From the NCBI RefSeq assembly GCF_000813345.1, contig NZ_BBQF01000003.1, forward strand, positions 248,001 through 312,000: DNA of 64,000 nt, read 5' to 3'. This stretch comes from Sulfurospirillum arsenophilum NBRC 109478. Lineage in GTDB: Bacteria > Campylobacterota > Campylobacteria > Campylobacterales > Sulfurospirillaceae. This document shows, in pieces, positions 33,692-42,617 of this stretch (the stretch's first letter is position 1; each line of letters starts with the position of its first letter). A program made the position numbers and the translations under genes. Below the pieces are notes generated by a model, which was not told where the DNA came from, did no database searches, and worked only from the letters and a program-made list of their open reading frames with translations.

Positions 33692-35096
33692 CTTCAAAGT
33701 TATCGTAGCGCTTTTTGTCATTCTCTACGCGGTGATTACACTGCTCTTTTTTAATTTTTACCGTGAACTTGCGATGAAAGATGCCAAACAAGAGGCTATT
33801 TTTATCTTAGATACCATGAATGCGATTCGCGATTACGTCTCTAACGTGCAACGACCCTTGATTGAAGAGCTCAAAGCCAAAAAAATGCTGGCAGAGGATT
33901 TTTTTGATCCTAAGTTGCTCTCATCTTCGTACATTACACGTGAAATTTACAATATTCAACGGGCTAAAAAGAACATCAATTACGATTATAAGCTTATTGC
34001 AACAAACCCATTGAATCCTGAGCATGAGGGTAATAGCTTTGAAAATGAGATTTTGGATGATTTTAAAGAGGGGAAATACCAAGAATATTCCCAAATTATT
34101 CAAGAAAACAACAAACCCTACTTTTTTGTAGGACTGCCTATTCACAATTCACATCCATCGTGTTTACAGTGCCATACCACGAACAGTGCCCCAAAACGCA
34201 TGGTGGAACAGTACCATACGATTCCTGATTTTCAGAGTAAAGTGGGCGATGTCATAGCGATGATATCGTTTAAAATTCCAGTCTACAGCATCTTAACCTA
34301 TCACATTAAAGAGTTTGTGGTGGGTGGAACGGTAATGTTTATTGTGTTTGTTGTTTTTATTTTGTTTATCTATAAAATTTACAGAAACGAACAACGTCTC
34401 AAAGAAAAAACCACGATGCTGATGATGAGTCAAAACCGTTTGGCATCGATGGGCGAGATGATAGGCAATATTTCGCATCAATGGCGGCAACCTCTGGCGC
34501 AAGTTGGGGCTATTTTGATCAATTTGGAACTTCACAGCGACAAAGATAAACTCACCAAAGAGAAGGTAACCACGAAAATTAAAGAGGCAAATGAACAGCT
34601 AGCTTTTATGTCCCATACCATTGATGATTTCAAAAATTTCTTTATGCCGAACACCGATAAAAAAGAGTTTACGGCGTATGAAGTGGTGCATCAGGCTAAA
34701 AAATTGCTCAGTGCATCACTCGAAAAATATGCGATTGATGTTCGCATTGACATTCAAAATAATTTTACGCGTTCAGGGCACTCCAATGAGATTGTACAAG
34801 TCCTTATTAACATCATCAATAATGCCAAAGAGGCATTTTTAGCGCATCATGTTAATGAGCGCTACATTCAAATTACAGCATTTTTACAAAATGGTATCCC
34901 TGTCATTACCCTTGAAAACAACGCGGGTCGTATTGATGAGACAATCATTGAAAAGATATTCAACCCCTACTTTACAACGAAAGAATCCAGTAGTGGACTC
35001 GGGCTTTATATGAGTCAGATGATTATCGAAAAAAACGGTGCGACGTTGCGTGTTGAAAATTCAGATGAAGGCGTTATTTTTACAATTATATTTTAG
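33681..35096 (+). CDS. mccS: Sensor histidine kinase with a haem-c motif in its periplasmic domain
   Basis: This 471-residue kinase has two membrane helices (about 6-26 and 212-236). Between them is a DUF3365/Tll0287-like sensor domain that contains CLQCH (Cys161-His165), a complete CXXCH haem c attachment site. The kinase core has the H-box NISHQWRQPL, the N-box INNAKEAF and the G-box GLGLYMSQMI. The start is a GTG overlapping the regulator gene. The signal could be sulfite, redox state or a gas bound at the haem; this is inference. Confidence 0.85.
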   Translation: MKYSFKVIVALFVILYAVITLLFFNFYRELAMKDAKQEAIFILDTMNAIRDYVSNVQRPLIEELKAKKMLAEDFFDPKLLSSSYITREIYNIQRAKKNINYDYKLIATNPLNPEHEGNSFENEILDDFKEGKYQEYSQIIQENNKPYFFVGLPIHNSHPSCLQCHTTNSAPKRMVEQYHTIPDFQSKVGDVIAMISFKIPVYSILTYHIKEFVVGGTVMFIVFVVFILFIYKIYRNEQRLKEKTTMLMMSQNRLASMGEMIGNISHQWRQPLAQVGAILINLELHSDKDKLTKEKVTTKIKEANEQLAFMSHTIDDFKNFFMPNTDKKEFTAYEVVHQAKKLLSASLEKYAIDVRIDIQNNFTRSGHSNEIVQVLINIINNAKEAFLAHHVNERYIQITAFLQNGIPVITLENNAGRIDETIIEKIFNPYFTTKESSSGLGLYMSQMIIEKNGATLRVENSDEGVIFTIIF

Positions 35097-35104
35097 TTTT
35101 TATA

Positions 35105-35157
35105 TTTAACACTAATTTAATACTTCCCCCATTTCTCCCCTTTTTTCCTGATAGTAT
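35105..35157 (+). promoter_or_regulatory. TTTAACA/TTTAATA repeat and promoter region of mccA
   Basis: TTTAACA at 35105-35111 and TTTAATA at 35116-35122 keep the same 11-bp period as the boxes before exbB and the copper receptor, with one mismatch. A TAGTAT -10 candidate lies at 35152-35157, farther away than at the other two sites. The box starts 8 bp after the kinase stop. It is weaker evidence for shared control than the other two. Confidence 0.45.
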
Positions 35158-35263
35158 TTCCAATGAGGCATTCGTGCTGGTTGATCTTTACATCATTGAC
35201 GTTTTTTCATGGTTATGAAAAGGTGTTTGATGCTGTGAGATTCAATTTTTCAAAGGAGGAAAC

Positions 35264-37333
35264 ATGAAAAATTGGGACAAAGTGTTACTTGGTTTATTCA
35301 TGTGTATCAATCTCTTTTCCATCGGCTTAAACGCTGAGGGCATGGAGGGGATGCAAATGAGTAAGGATGCAAGAGGGATCATTGCTAATCCGAAGGGTAC
35401 TAAGGAGAGCAGGGGCGTTACTTCATTGCAAGACTATATTGTCGAAGAGCAAGTAATGTATGACTGGCTCTTTAAAAATCATCCTATTTTTACCAAGTAC
35501 GGTGGTAAAACGGTTGGTGAAATGCATGTTGCAGATCGCGGGAAAGAGTTTATAGCTGAAGGTCATGGTAAAGACTTTTCTAAAGCGAGTAAACGAAGTG
35601 GCGGCGAAGGTGTAAGTTCAATGATGTATAGGGTTGCAAGAACTTCAACACTTACGTTTCCAAACAAATTCATTGGGCCAGAAAAATGCGGTGAGTGTCA
35701 CCCTGCACAATATGAGACTTGGGGCAGATCGCGACACTCAACAACAATCAGGTTTCCAGGAGAACATCCAGAGTTTAACAACAACTTGACTGATCCTGTT
35801 TTTGACAAAGATACAGCGTCAATTCTTCCTAAAGGAATTACCCCTGATGTTATCTATTGTACTATAGGACATGTTAGAACAAAATTAGGCTTTTTGGATG
35901 CATGGTTACTTCGTGGAACCTACCATGTAGAAGGCGGACTTCTTAAAAATGGTACGGGTCAAATTACAGCAGGTGCAAACCAATGGCAAAGAACATGGGC
36001 GCTTAACCTCACCCCTGAAGTTGCAAAAAAAATCAAAAAATGGATTCCTGATTTTCCTGTAACGTTAGCAGATTACGGTGATAACGGTGGTTATGTAAGA
36101 GGTTTGGCTTCGTATGCAGCTAAATATAAAAAATCAATGGATTTCCAAGCAGGTTCTTCTTACTGTGAAGTGTGTCACCCTTGGAAGTTTGATTTTAAAA
36201 ACCAAAATGAGTTCTACTCAGCACTCGGTAATGCGAAAGAGCTTCAAAAACACACCATCTCTAAAGGTGTTTCATGTGAAGAGTGTCATGGCGCAGGCGG
36301 TCACTTAGAAGGAGGCTCTGGTCTTCTTACTTCGAATTGTGAACGTTGTCACCAACGCTTTAACTACAGTCCAGATCTTGCGAAAAATCCAGCAAATATG
36401 GGTAAACCAGATCTCGCACTCAGTTCAAAATTCAAATCCATGGGACCAGGCTGTGGTAGTGAAGGTTCTCAAACCTACTTTACAGCACACTATGAAAAAG
36501 GGATGCGTTGTGCAACCTGTCATGATCCTCATGATGTAACAGGTCCTGTAACGGGCGAAAAAGACCTCAAAGGTACCAATTACAACGCAAATCAAGGTTA
36601 CCTAAGCTCACTCTATACCAAACCAAAACTCAAAAAAGAGTGTGCGGATTGTCATAAAGAGCAAGCGTATATCCAGTCAAAATCCGATACGCACAGTAAA
36701 AATTCATGCCAAACATGTCATATGCCATTTATGATGAGTTGTGAAAACTGGTATGCGGTTCAGTTCCAAGATCAAGCGGGTATGGATACCCAAAGACGTT
36801 CACACATCTGGAAAATTGATGTTGATCCAAAACGTAAATCTTTGGTTCCAAGTTCAGCTGCAACCGGCCCAAGAGATGCGAAAGATTGGCATTTTGAGCG
36901 TAATGATGAGGGACGTAACTTTGTGGATCTTATGTGGTCATGTGCACGTACAACATGGGCAGATAAAGAGCAAGTAGAGGCAAAAGGGTGTCACAGTCCT
37001 GTTGTTTCAGAACTCAAAGAGACACTTCACTTCAAAGATCAAAAACAAGCATACGATGAGGTTATGGGTTGGCAAACACCTGTGAAAGATAAATTCACAC
37101 AGGTTAAAGTTGGCATCCAAGGACTTTACTCGCTACTTGAAGTTAAAAAACTCTCACCATCGGATAAAACCAGAGTGTACGAGTTGATCGAAAAAGCGCA
37201 ACAAGCGGTTGATCTTGTTGAAAAAGATGGTTCATGGGGAATGCACGGATTTAAGTACACCAAACAAAGACTTGATGCTTCGATTGAGTATATCAATGAA
37301 GCACAAAGAATTGTGAACAAAAATCTGAAATAG
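35264..37333 (+). CDS. mccA: Octahaem copper sulfite reductase MccA
   Basis: A 689-residue periplasmic enzyme that reduces sulfite to sulfide. It has a signal peptide (about 1-24), seven CXXCH haem sites (first at Cys142) and one CX15CH site (Cys560 to Cys576-His577), the hallmark of MccA. Cys397 (GPGCGSEG) and Cys493 (MMSCENW) are 96 residues apart, as are the copper-ligand cysteines of the Wolinella enzyme, recalled as Cys399 and Cys495. GAGG precedes the ATG. It is the first gene after the two-component pair. A hairpin after the stop may lower transcription of the following genes. Confidence 0.97.
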   Translation: MKNWDKVLLGLFMCINLFSIGLNAEGMEGMQMSKDARGIIANPKGTKESRGVTSLQDYIVEEQVMYDWLFKNHPIFTKYGGKTVGEMHVADRGKEFIAEGHGKDFSKASKRSGGEGVSSMMYRVARTSTLTFPNKFIGPEKCGECHPAQYETWGRSRHSTTIRFPGEHPEFNNNLTDPVFDKDTASILPKGITPDVIYCTIGHVRTKLGFLDAWLLRGTYHVEGGLLKNGTGQITAGANQWQRTWALNLTPEVAKKIKKWIPDFPVTLADYGDNGGYVRGLASYAAKYKKSMDFQAGSSYCEVCHPWKFDFKNQNEFYSALGNAKELQKHTISKGVSCEECHGAGGHLEGGSGLLTSNCERCHQRFNYSPDLAKNPANMGKPDLALSSKFKSMGPGCGSEGSQTYFTAHYEKGMRCATCHDPHDVTGPVTGEKDLKGTNYNANQGYLSSLYTKPKLKKECADCHKEQAYIQSKSDTHSKNSCQTCHMPFMMSCENWYAVQFQDQAGMDTQRRSHIWKIDVDPKRKSLVPSSAATGPRDAKDWHFERNDEGRNFVDLMWSCARTTWADKEQVEAKGCHSPVVSELKETLHFKDQKQAYDEVMGWQTPVKDKFTQVKVGIQGLYSLLEVKKLSPSDKTRVYELIEKAQQAVDLVEKDGSWGMHGFKYTKQRLDASIEYINEAQRIVNKNLK

Positions 37334-37358
37334 GTGTTGCACGAGTAGTGCGATTTTA

Positions 37359-37387
37359 AAGTGAGCTATGCATTTCATAGCTCACTT
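37359..37387 (+). terminator. Hairpin between mccA and mccB (leaky terminator or mRNA stabiliser)
   Basis: AAGTGAGCTATG, a 5-base loop and CATAGCTCACTT form a perfect 12-bp stem 25 bp after mccA. The T-run is weak (CATTTT) and a TTACATGTAA follows at 37392-37401. It would let mccA be made in excess over the downstream genes. Confidence 0.65.
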
Positions 37388-37411
37388 CATTTTACATGTA
37401 AAGGTATGAAG

Positions 37412-38200
37412 ATGATGCGTAAACAACTCACAACAGGATTATTTGTATTTATTTGTTTGGTTTCGGGGGCGTCTGCTGGTGAGCTAAAAACACAAGTACA
37501 AAAAGAGTCATACAGTATTGGTGTGTCCACTGGAAGCTATATCTCCAATCAACTTTTTGAGCAGTCTGAAATGGGTGCAAAATCGGATATCAATGCGGTG
37601 ATTGATGGTTTTATCGACGCTTTGAAAAAACAGCAAAAGATTAAAGATGAAGAGATCATTACATATCTGAATGATCGAGCAGAGACGCTCAATAAAGTGA
37701 GTCAAGAAAAATTCAAACAAGCCCTTGATCAAAACATTGCAGAGGGTAAAAAATACCTTGCAACCAATGCAAAAAACAAAAATGTCAAAACAACCAAATC
37801 AGGGTTGCAATACGAAGTACTCACTCTAGGTGCGGGTCAAAAACCGCAAAAAGAGAGCATCGTGATGATGAACTATAAGGCGTATTTGACCAATGGCACG
37901 GTGTTTGATGACACGTATGCGCGTAAAACACCTTCGCATCTTTCCATGATCAACATCGTGGATGGTTTGCAAGAGGGTTTGATGCTCATGCCTGAGGGTT
38001 CAAAATACAAGTTGGTAATTCCTAGCGAATTAGCGTATGGCAATGCGGAAATGCAAGAAATTCCCGCAGGTTCAACAGTGATTTTTGAAGTTGAGTTAGT
38101 CAAAGTGTTAAAGCCAGGGGAACTTGCCAATAGTGCAAAACCACTGAGCGATGAGGAAATGAAGCAAGCACATAGTGGTCTTGAGAAAAAGAAACTATAG
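37412..38200 (+). CDS. mccB: FKBP-type peptidyl-prolyl isomerase of the mcc cluster
   Basis: A 262-residue exported protein: signal peptide (about 1-22), an FkpA-type helical dimerisation region (about 28-110, YSIGVSTGSYISNQLF) and an FKBP domain (about 120-230, SGLQYEVLTLGAG, VMMNYKAYLTNGTVFDDTY, IPSELAYGNAEMQEIPAGSTVIFEVELV). It should fold MccA or its partners in the periplasm. I chose the ATG at 37412, seven bases after AAAGG; other in-frame starts lie at 37361, 37406 and 37415. Confidence 0.87.
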   Translation: MMRKQLTTGLFVFICLVSGASAGELKTQVQKESYSIGVSTGSYISNQLFEQSEMGAKSDINAVIDGFIDALKKQQKIKDEEIITYLNDRAETLNKVSQEKFKQALDQNIAEGKKYLATNAKNKNVKTTKSGLQYEVLTLGAGQKPQKESIVMMNYKAYLTNGTVFDDTYARKTPSHLSMINIVDGLQEGLMLMPEGSKYKLVIPSELAYGNAEMQEIPAGSTVIFEVELVKVLKPGELANSAKPLSDEEMKQAHSGLEKKKL

Positions 38201-38236
38201 GTTTAGCTTATTCATCTACACGAATTGGAGGAGAAG

Positions 38237-38908
38237 ATGGAAAATGACGGGAAAAGAAGAGCTTTTCTAAAAGTTTTAGGTCTTGGTTCTGTAAGCTTGG
38301 GCACTGCGGGTTACAGTGTTGCATTGGGAACAGGAAAAGCGGAGAAAAAACCGCACTATGGGATGATTTTCGATCAAAACAAATGTGTTGGATGTACCGA
38401 TTGTGAAGTAGCGTGTCGAAAAGTCAATGAAGTGCCAGAAGGTCAAGTACGCCTTTATGTTGAGAACAAAACCGATCCATCAACGCCGATGGATAAGAAG
38501 TATGTGCGTGTTTCGTGCCAGCAGTGTGAAGATGCACCGTGTGTTGCGGTATGTCCGAGCAAAGCGTGTCATAGAGATGTTAAAACGGGTATTGTTACCA
38601 TGAATCCTGATGATTGTATCGCTTGTAAGTACTGCATCGTCGCCTGTCCGTACGATGTTCGTTTTATCAATCACAAAACCAAAGCGGCTGAGAATTGTAA
38701 CTTTTGTCTGAATACCAATTTAGCCAAAGGTAAAGAGCCAGCATGCGTAGAGTCGTGTAAATACAAAGCGCTCGTTTTTGGTGATTTGAACGATGAAAAC
38801 GCTTATATCAATCAGATCTTACATGTAAAAGATCATGTGCGTATGAAACCAACGTATGGAACGAAGCCGAGTCTGCGCTACATACCTGTTGTCAAGGTGG
38901 GGGTGTGA
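38237..38908 (+). CDS. mccC: NrfC-like iron-sulfur protein of sulfite respiration
   Basis: A 223-residue Tat-exported protein (KRRAFLKVLGLGSVSLG) with four [4Fe-4S] motifs: CVGCTDCEVAC, CQQCEDAPCVAVC, CIACKYCIVAC and CNFC...CVESC. With MccD it forms a quinol dehydrogenase that passes electrons from menaquinol to MccA. GGAGGAG precedes the ATG. A TTACATGTAA lies at 38819-38828. Confidence 0.92.
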   Translation: MENDGKRRAFLKVLGLGSVSLGTAGYSVALGTGKAEKKPHYGMIFDQNKCVGCTDCEVACRKVNEVPEGQVRLYVENKTDPSTPMDKKYVRVSCQQCEDAPCVAVCPSKACHRDVKTGIVTMNPDDCIACKYCIVACPYDVRFINHKTKAAENCNFCLNTNLAKGKEPACVESCKYKALVFGDLNDENAYINQILHVKDHVRMKPTYGTKPSLRYIPVVKVGV

Positions 38909-38909
38909 T

Positions 38910-39872
38910 ATGAATGGTGCCATTAATTATACATACGGGTTTTCACATGGCGTTGAGTGGGGCTGGCCAATCGCGGTTTATCTTCTGCTCGCAGGCATTT
39001 CAGGCGGTGCGCTGATTGTCGCTTTGTTGGTACGTTTTTATAAAAAACAACAGGTGGATACGCCTCTTTTGAAGGCTGCCTCTTTGGTTTCGTTTGTCAC
39101 CATTGCATTGGGTATGGTCTTTTTGGTGGGTGATTTGGAAAAACCACTCTATTTTTGGAAAATTCTCATCCATTATAACTTCACTTCGGTTATGTCGATC
39201 GGTGTTATGGCAATTTCGATCTATATTCCATTGTCACTTATTATGTGTTTTTACCTATTTGAAAAAGAGATCTCTGTCGTGTTGGCAAAAAAGAGTCAAC
39301 TGTTGGGCTATTTTGAGATGGTCATGGTGCTTTTGAAAAAAATCCGCCCGATGATCGAAGTGCTAAGCGTTGTATTTGCCGTGGTTATTTGTGCTTATAC
39401 TGGCTTTTTGATCTCTGTTTTGGTGCGTTTTCCGATTTTAAATACTGCCATTTTACCTGCTCTTTTTGTCGTCTCAGGACTTTCAGCAGGAACAGCGTCT
39501 GCGAGCATGGTGGCTTCGTATCTGTTTAAAGAAGATACCCATTCATCTGATCTAAAAACCTTGCATGTCATCGAATGGCCAATTATGGCAGTTGAGATTA
39601 TGCTCATTGCGATGTTGTTTGTCTCACTTTTAGTCGGTAATGAGTTTCAACAAACCACTACCGTTGCATTTCAAAGTGGTGTTTATGCGAACCTTTTTTG
39701 GTTTGGTGTGATGGGTGTTGGTTTTGGGCTTCCTTTGGTGCTTAATTTTGCATTGGGGAAACATGTGGCGCATTCTCACATGGCTTTTTACCTCTCTGGA
39801 ATGGCGAGTGTTTTAGGCGTGTTATGCCTTAGAATGTTCATTATTTACGCAGGGCAAACGTTTAGTATTTAA
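38910..39872 (+). CDS. mccD: NrfD-like quinol dehydrogenase membrane subunit
   Basis: A 320-residue integral membrane protein with about eight helices, opening GFSHGVEWGWPIAVYLLLAGISGGALIVALL, typical of NrfD/PsrC proteins that oxidise menaquinol. It abuts mccC, starting one base after that stop. The frame also opens at 38856 inside mccC, but the 38910 ATG gives the family-typical N-terminus. Confidence 0.9.
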   Translation: MNGAINYTYGFSHGVEWGWPIAVYLLLAGISGGALIVALLVRFYKKQQVDTPLLKAASLVSFVTIALGMVFLVGDLEKPLYFWKILIHYNFTSVMSIGVMAISIYIPLSLIMCFYLFEKEISVVLAKKSQLLGYFEMVMVLLKKIRPMIEVLSVVFAVVICAYTGFLISVLVRFPILNTAILPALFVVSGLSAGTASASMVASYLFKEDTHSSDLKTLHVIEWPIMAVEIMLIAMLFVSLLVGNEFQQTTTVAFQSGVYANLFWFGVMGVGFGLPLVLNFALGKHVAHSHMAFYLSGMASVLGVLCLRMFIIYAGQTFSI

Positions 39873-39902
39873 GACATTTAGATTTGATTTTAAAGGTTTA
39901 AC

Positions 39903-42596
39903 ATGAAGTACCTATCCCTTTTAGGAAAGCATTTTTTTTCGTATCCGTTTATCCTCTTCATGTTGTTTGTTTTGGGTTTGGGTGCAGGTGTGGCGACATT
40001 TATCGAGAGTGCTTATGACACGCAGAGCGCTAAAGTGTTGATATACGATGCTATCTGGTACGAAGGGGTGATGCTTCTGCTCACCCTCTCTTTGATCGGC
40101 ATTGTTTACAAAAATAAGATGTGGAAAAAGTTTGGTGCTTTTGTTCTTCACTTAGCTTTTGTAGCGATTCTTATCGGCGCAGCGCTTACGCGTTACTTTG
40201 GATATGAGGGAGTGATTCACATCAGGGAAGGGTTAAGCGAAAATGAGATGCTCAGTGTTCAGCCTTATTTTCAAATTAGAACCGAAAAAGAGCTGTTTGA
40301 ATACCCACTTGCGTTAGCACAACTTGGCAATAACGCCTTTTCGTATAGCGAAATGATCGATGGAAAACTCTTACATGTAAACTACAAAAGCTTTCGCGCA
40401 GGCTCCAAAGGCGAGCTAAGTTCATTGATGGTGGAAGCAACCTACGATACTAAAATAAAAACGGTTAAAATAGAAGGTGGTGCTGGCTGGATTGAGCCAC
40501 CAACTTTGCTTCGTTTTGATGATGTTGAAATAGCCCTCTCATGGGGTTCAAAAGTGGTTGAATTGCCATTTTCGTTTAAACTGCTTCGTTTTGAATTAGA
40601 ACGCTACCCCGGCTCTAAAAGTCCTTCTTCGTACGCCAGTGAGATCGAAGTTCTTGACAAGGCTGAAGAGCGAGCCTTGCCATACCGCATTTTTATGAAC
40701 CACCCTTTGCATTATAAAGGGTACACCTTTTTTCAATCTTCCTATGATACAGACGAGAAAGGAACGATTTTGGAAGTGAACAAAGATCCTGGCAAATGGC
40801 CAACTTATTTTGGGTATTTTCTACTGTGTGTTGGCTTTGTGGGCAACTTTTTTACCAAAGGAAGCAGGTTTTTAAAACTTCGAGCCTTTTTGCAAAAAAG
40901 CGCTTTAGCACTTATTTTACCATTAATGTTTAGTACAACCTTACCGTTAAAAGCGGACACGCCAGACTCACTTGAGTTGTTTCGTAAGAACTCTTATGAG
41001 CATGCCAATGGTGCATTTAGTGCTTTATTGGTGCAAGATTATGCTGGGCGTATCAAGCCTATTAGTACCGAAGCCGTTGAAATTGTTCATAAAATAGCTG
41101 GAAAAAGTTCCCTATTTGGTCTGACTCCTGAGCAAATGATCTTGGGTATGAGCTCCAATGCTGCGCTTTGGCAGGAACTTCCTATCATTAAACTCTCCAA
41201 CGCGAGCATTAAAAAAGTGTTAGGTTTAGCACCTGAAACCGAGTATGTGAGTTTCGCTTCCATGTTCGATAACGAGGGCTACTACAAACTGGCAAAACAA
41301 GTCAGTGCCGCCAATCAAAAAGCTGGGTCCAAACGCGATACCTTTGATAATGATGTGATTAAATTCGATGAAAAACTCAACATCGCGTACCTCACGCTCA
41401 AAGGAGTCTTTTTTAAATTTATTCCGATTCCAAACGATGCAACGCACACGTGGATCACTCCCAACGATGCATTTAACCATCCAATGGTGAGTCGTGAAGT
41501 TAAAAGTACACTCAACGAATACTTTGTAGCGCTTCAAGAGGGTGTTTCAAACAACCACTGGGAAAACGCCAACAAAGCACTTTCCGACCTTAAAGAGAAT
41601 CAACGCATCCTAAGCGCTGAGATCATGCCAAGCGAGACACGCGTGCGGGCTGAAGTGCTTTACAATCACATGGGGTTGTTTCAAAAACTCGTTGGATTTT
41701 ACTTCTTACTTGGGTTTGGTGCATTCGTTCTCGCGGTCTTTTCCATCTTTACATGTAAACGCTACCTAAGCCTTGAAAAAGGTGTTTTGTCTCTTTTTAT
41801 CGCAGGGTTTATCGTACACAGTTTTGGATTAGCCCTTAGGTGGTACATCTCAGGGCATGCGCCTTGGAGTGATTCGTACGAGTCAATGGTTTACATTGGT
41901 TGGTCTGCTGGTTTTGCGGGTATTATGGTCTTTCGCAAATCCATTCTCTCTTTAGCCGCCGCAGCCATTCTTGCTGCCATTGTGATGTTGGTGGCACACA
42001 TGAGTTTTGTTAATCCACAGATTACCAATCTCGTTCCTGTCTTAAAATCGTACTGGCTGAGTATTCATGTTTCGGTTATTACGGCAAGTTACGGCTTTTT
42101 GGGTATGGGTGCACTGCTTGGTCTTATGGCGTTGGTGCTGATGATGCTGAAAAATAAAAAGAACGCTACACTCATGAATGACCAAATCAGGCATTTGGTC
42201 GCGATCAACGAAATAAGCCTTATTATCGGGCTGTGTATGCTCACCATTGGTAACTTTTTTGGAGGCATCTGGGCGAATGAGTCGTGGGGACGTTACTGGG
42301 GTTGGGACCCTAAAGAGACATGGTCGTTTGTCTCCATCATCGTTTATGCACTCATCTTACACCTTCGGTTTATCCCTAAATTAAACTCGGTGTACGTCTT
42401 CTCAATCGCCTCACTTTTAGGGTACAGCTCGATTATGATGACCTATTTTGGGGTCAATTTTTATCTCACAGGCATGCACTCATACGCCGCAACAGGGGAA
42501 AGTCCTGCTGTTCCTAGCTTTGTCTATTACACACTTGTGTGCGTGTTTGGTCTGTGTGCCTTAGCGTACAAGGGAAGAGATGTTAAAACGATTTAG
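39903..42596 (+). CDS. ccsA1: Fused CcsBA-type cytochrome c haem lyase, CcsA1-like
   Basis: An 897-residue System II haem lyase that exports haem and attaches it to apocytochromes. The N-terminal ResB/CcsB part has four helices and a large periplasmic loop (about 100-590). The C-terminal CcsA part has the haem-binding WGRYWGWDPKETWSF block (about 794-808) and external histidines. In Wolinella a dedicated lyase, CcsA1, attaches the CX15CH haem of MccA; the position right after mccABCD supports the same job here. Two TTACATGTAA copies lie in it (40371, 41749). Confidence 0.9.
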   Translation: MKYLSLLGKHFFSYPFILFMLFVLGLGAGVATFIESAYDTQSAKVLIYDAIWYEGVMLLLTLSLIGIVYKNKMWKKFGAFVLHLAFVAILIGAALTRYFGYEGVIHIREGLSENEMLSVQPYFQIRTEKELFEYPLALAQLGNNAFSYSEMIDGKLLHVNYKSFRAGSKGELSSLMVEATYDTKIKTVKIEGGAGWIEPPTLLRFDDVEIALSWGSKVVELPFSFKLLRFELERYPGSKSPSSYASEIEVLDKAEERALPYRIFMNHPLHYKGYTFFQSSYDTDEKGTILEVNKDPGKWPTYFGYFLLCVGFVGNFFTKGSRFLKLRAFLQKSALALILPLMFSTTLPLKADTPDSLELFRKNSYEHANGAFSALLVQDYAGRIKPISTEAVEIVHKIAGKSSLFGLTPEQMILGMSSNAALWQELPIIKLSNASIKKVLGLAPETEYVSFASMFDNEGYYKLAKQVSAANQKAGSKRDTFDNDVIKFDEKLNIAYLTLKGVFFKFIPIPNDATHTWITPNDAFNHPMVSREVKSTLNEYFVALQEGVSNNHWENANKALSDLKENQRILSAEIMPSETRVRAEVLYNHMGLFQKLVGFYFLLGFGAFVLAVFSIFTCKRYLSLEKGVLSLFIAGFIVHSFGLALRWYISGHAPWSDSYESMVYIGWSAGFAGIMVFRKSILSLAAAAILAAIVMLVAHMSFVNPQITNLVPVLKSYWLSIHVSVITASYGFLGMGALLGLMALVLMMLKNKKNATLMNDQIRHLVAINEISLIIGLCMLTIGNFFGGIWANESWGRYWGWDPKETWSFVSIIVYALILHLRFIPKLNSVYVFSIASLLGYSSIMMTYFGVNFYLTGMHSYAATGESPAVPSFVYYTLVCVFGLCALAYKGRDVKTI

Positions 42597-42617
42597 TCTT
42601 ATTAAAAAGGAAAAACA

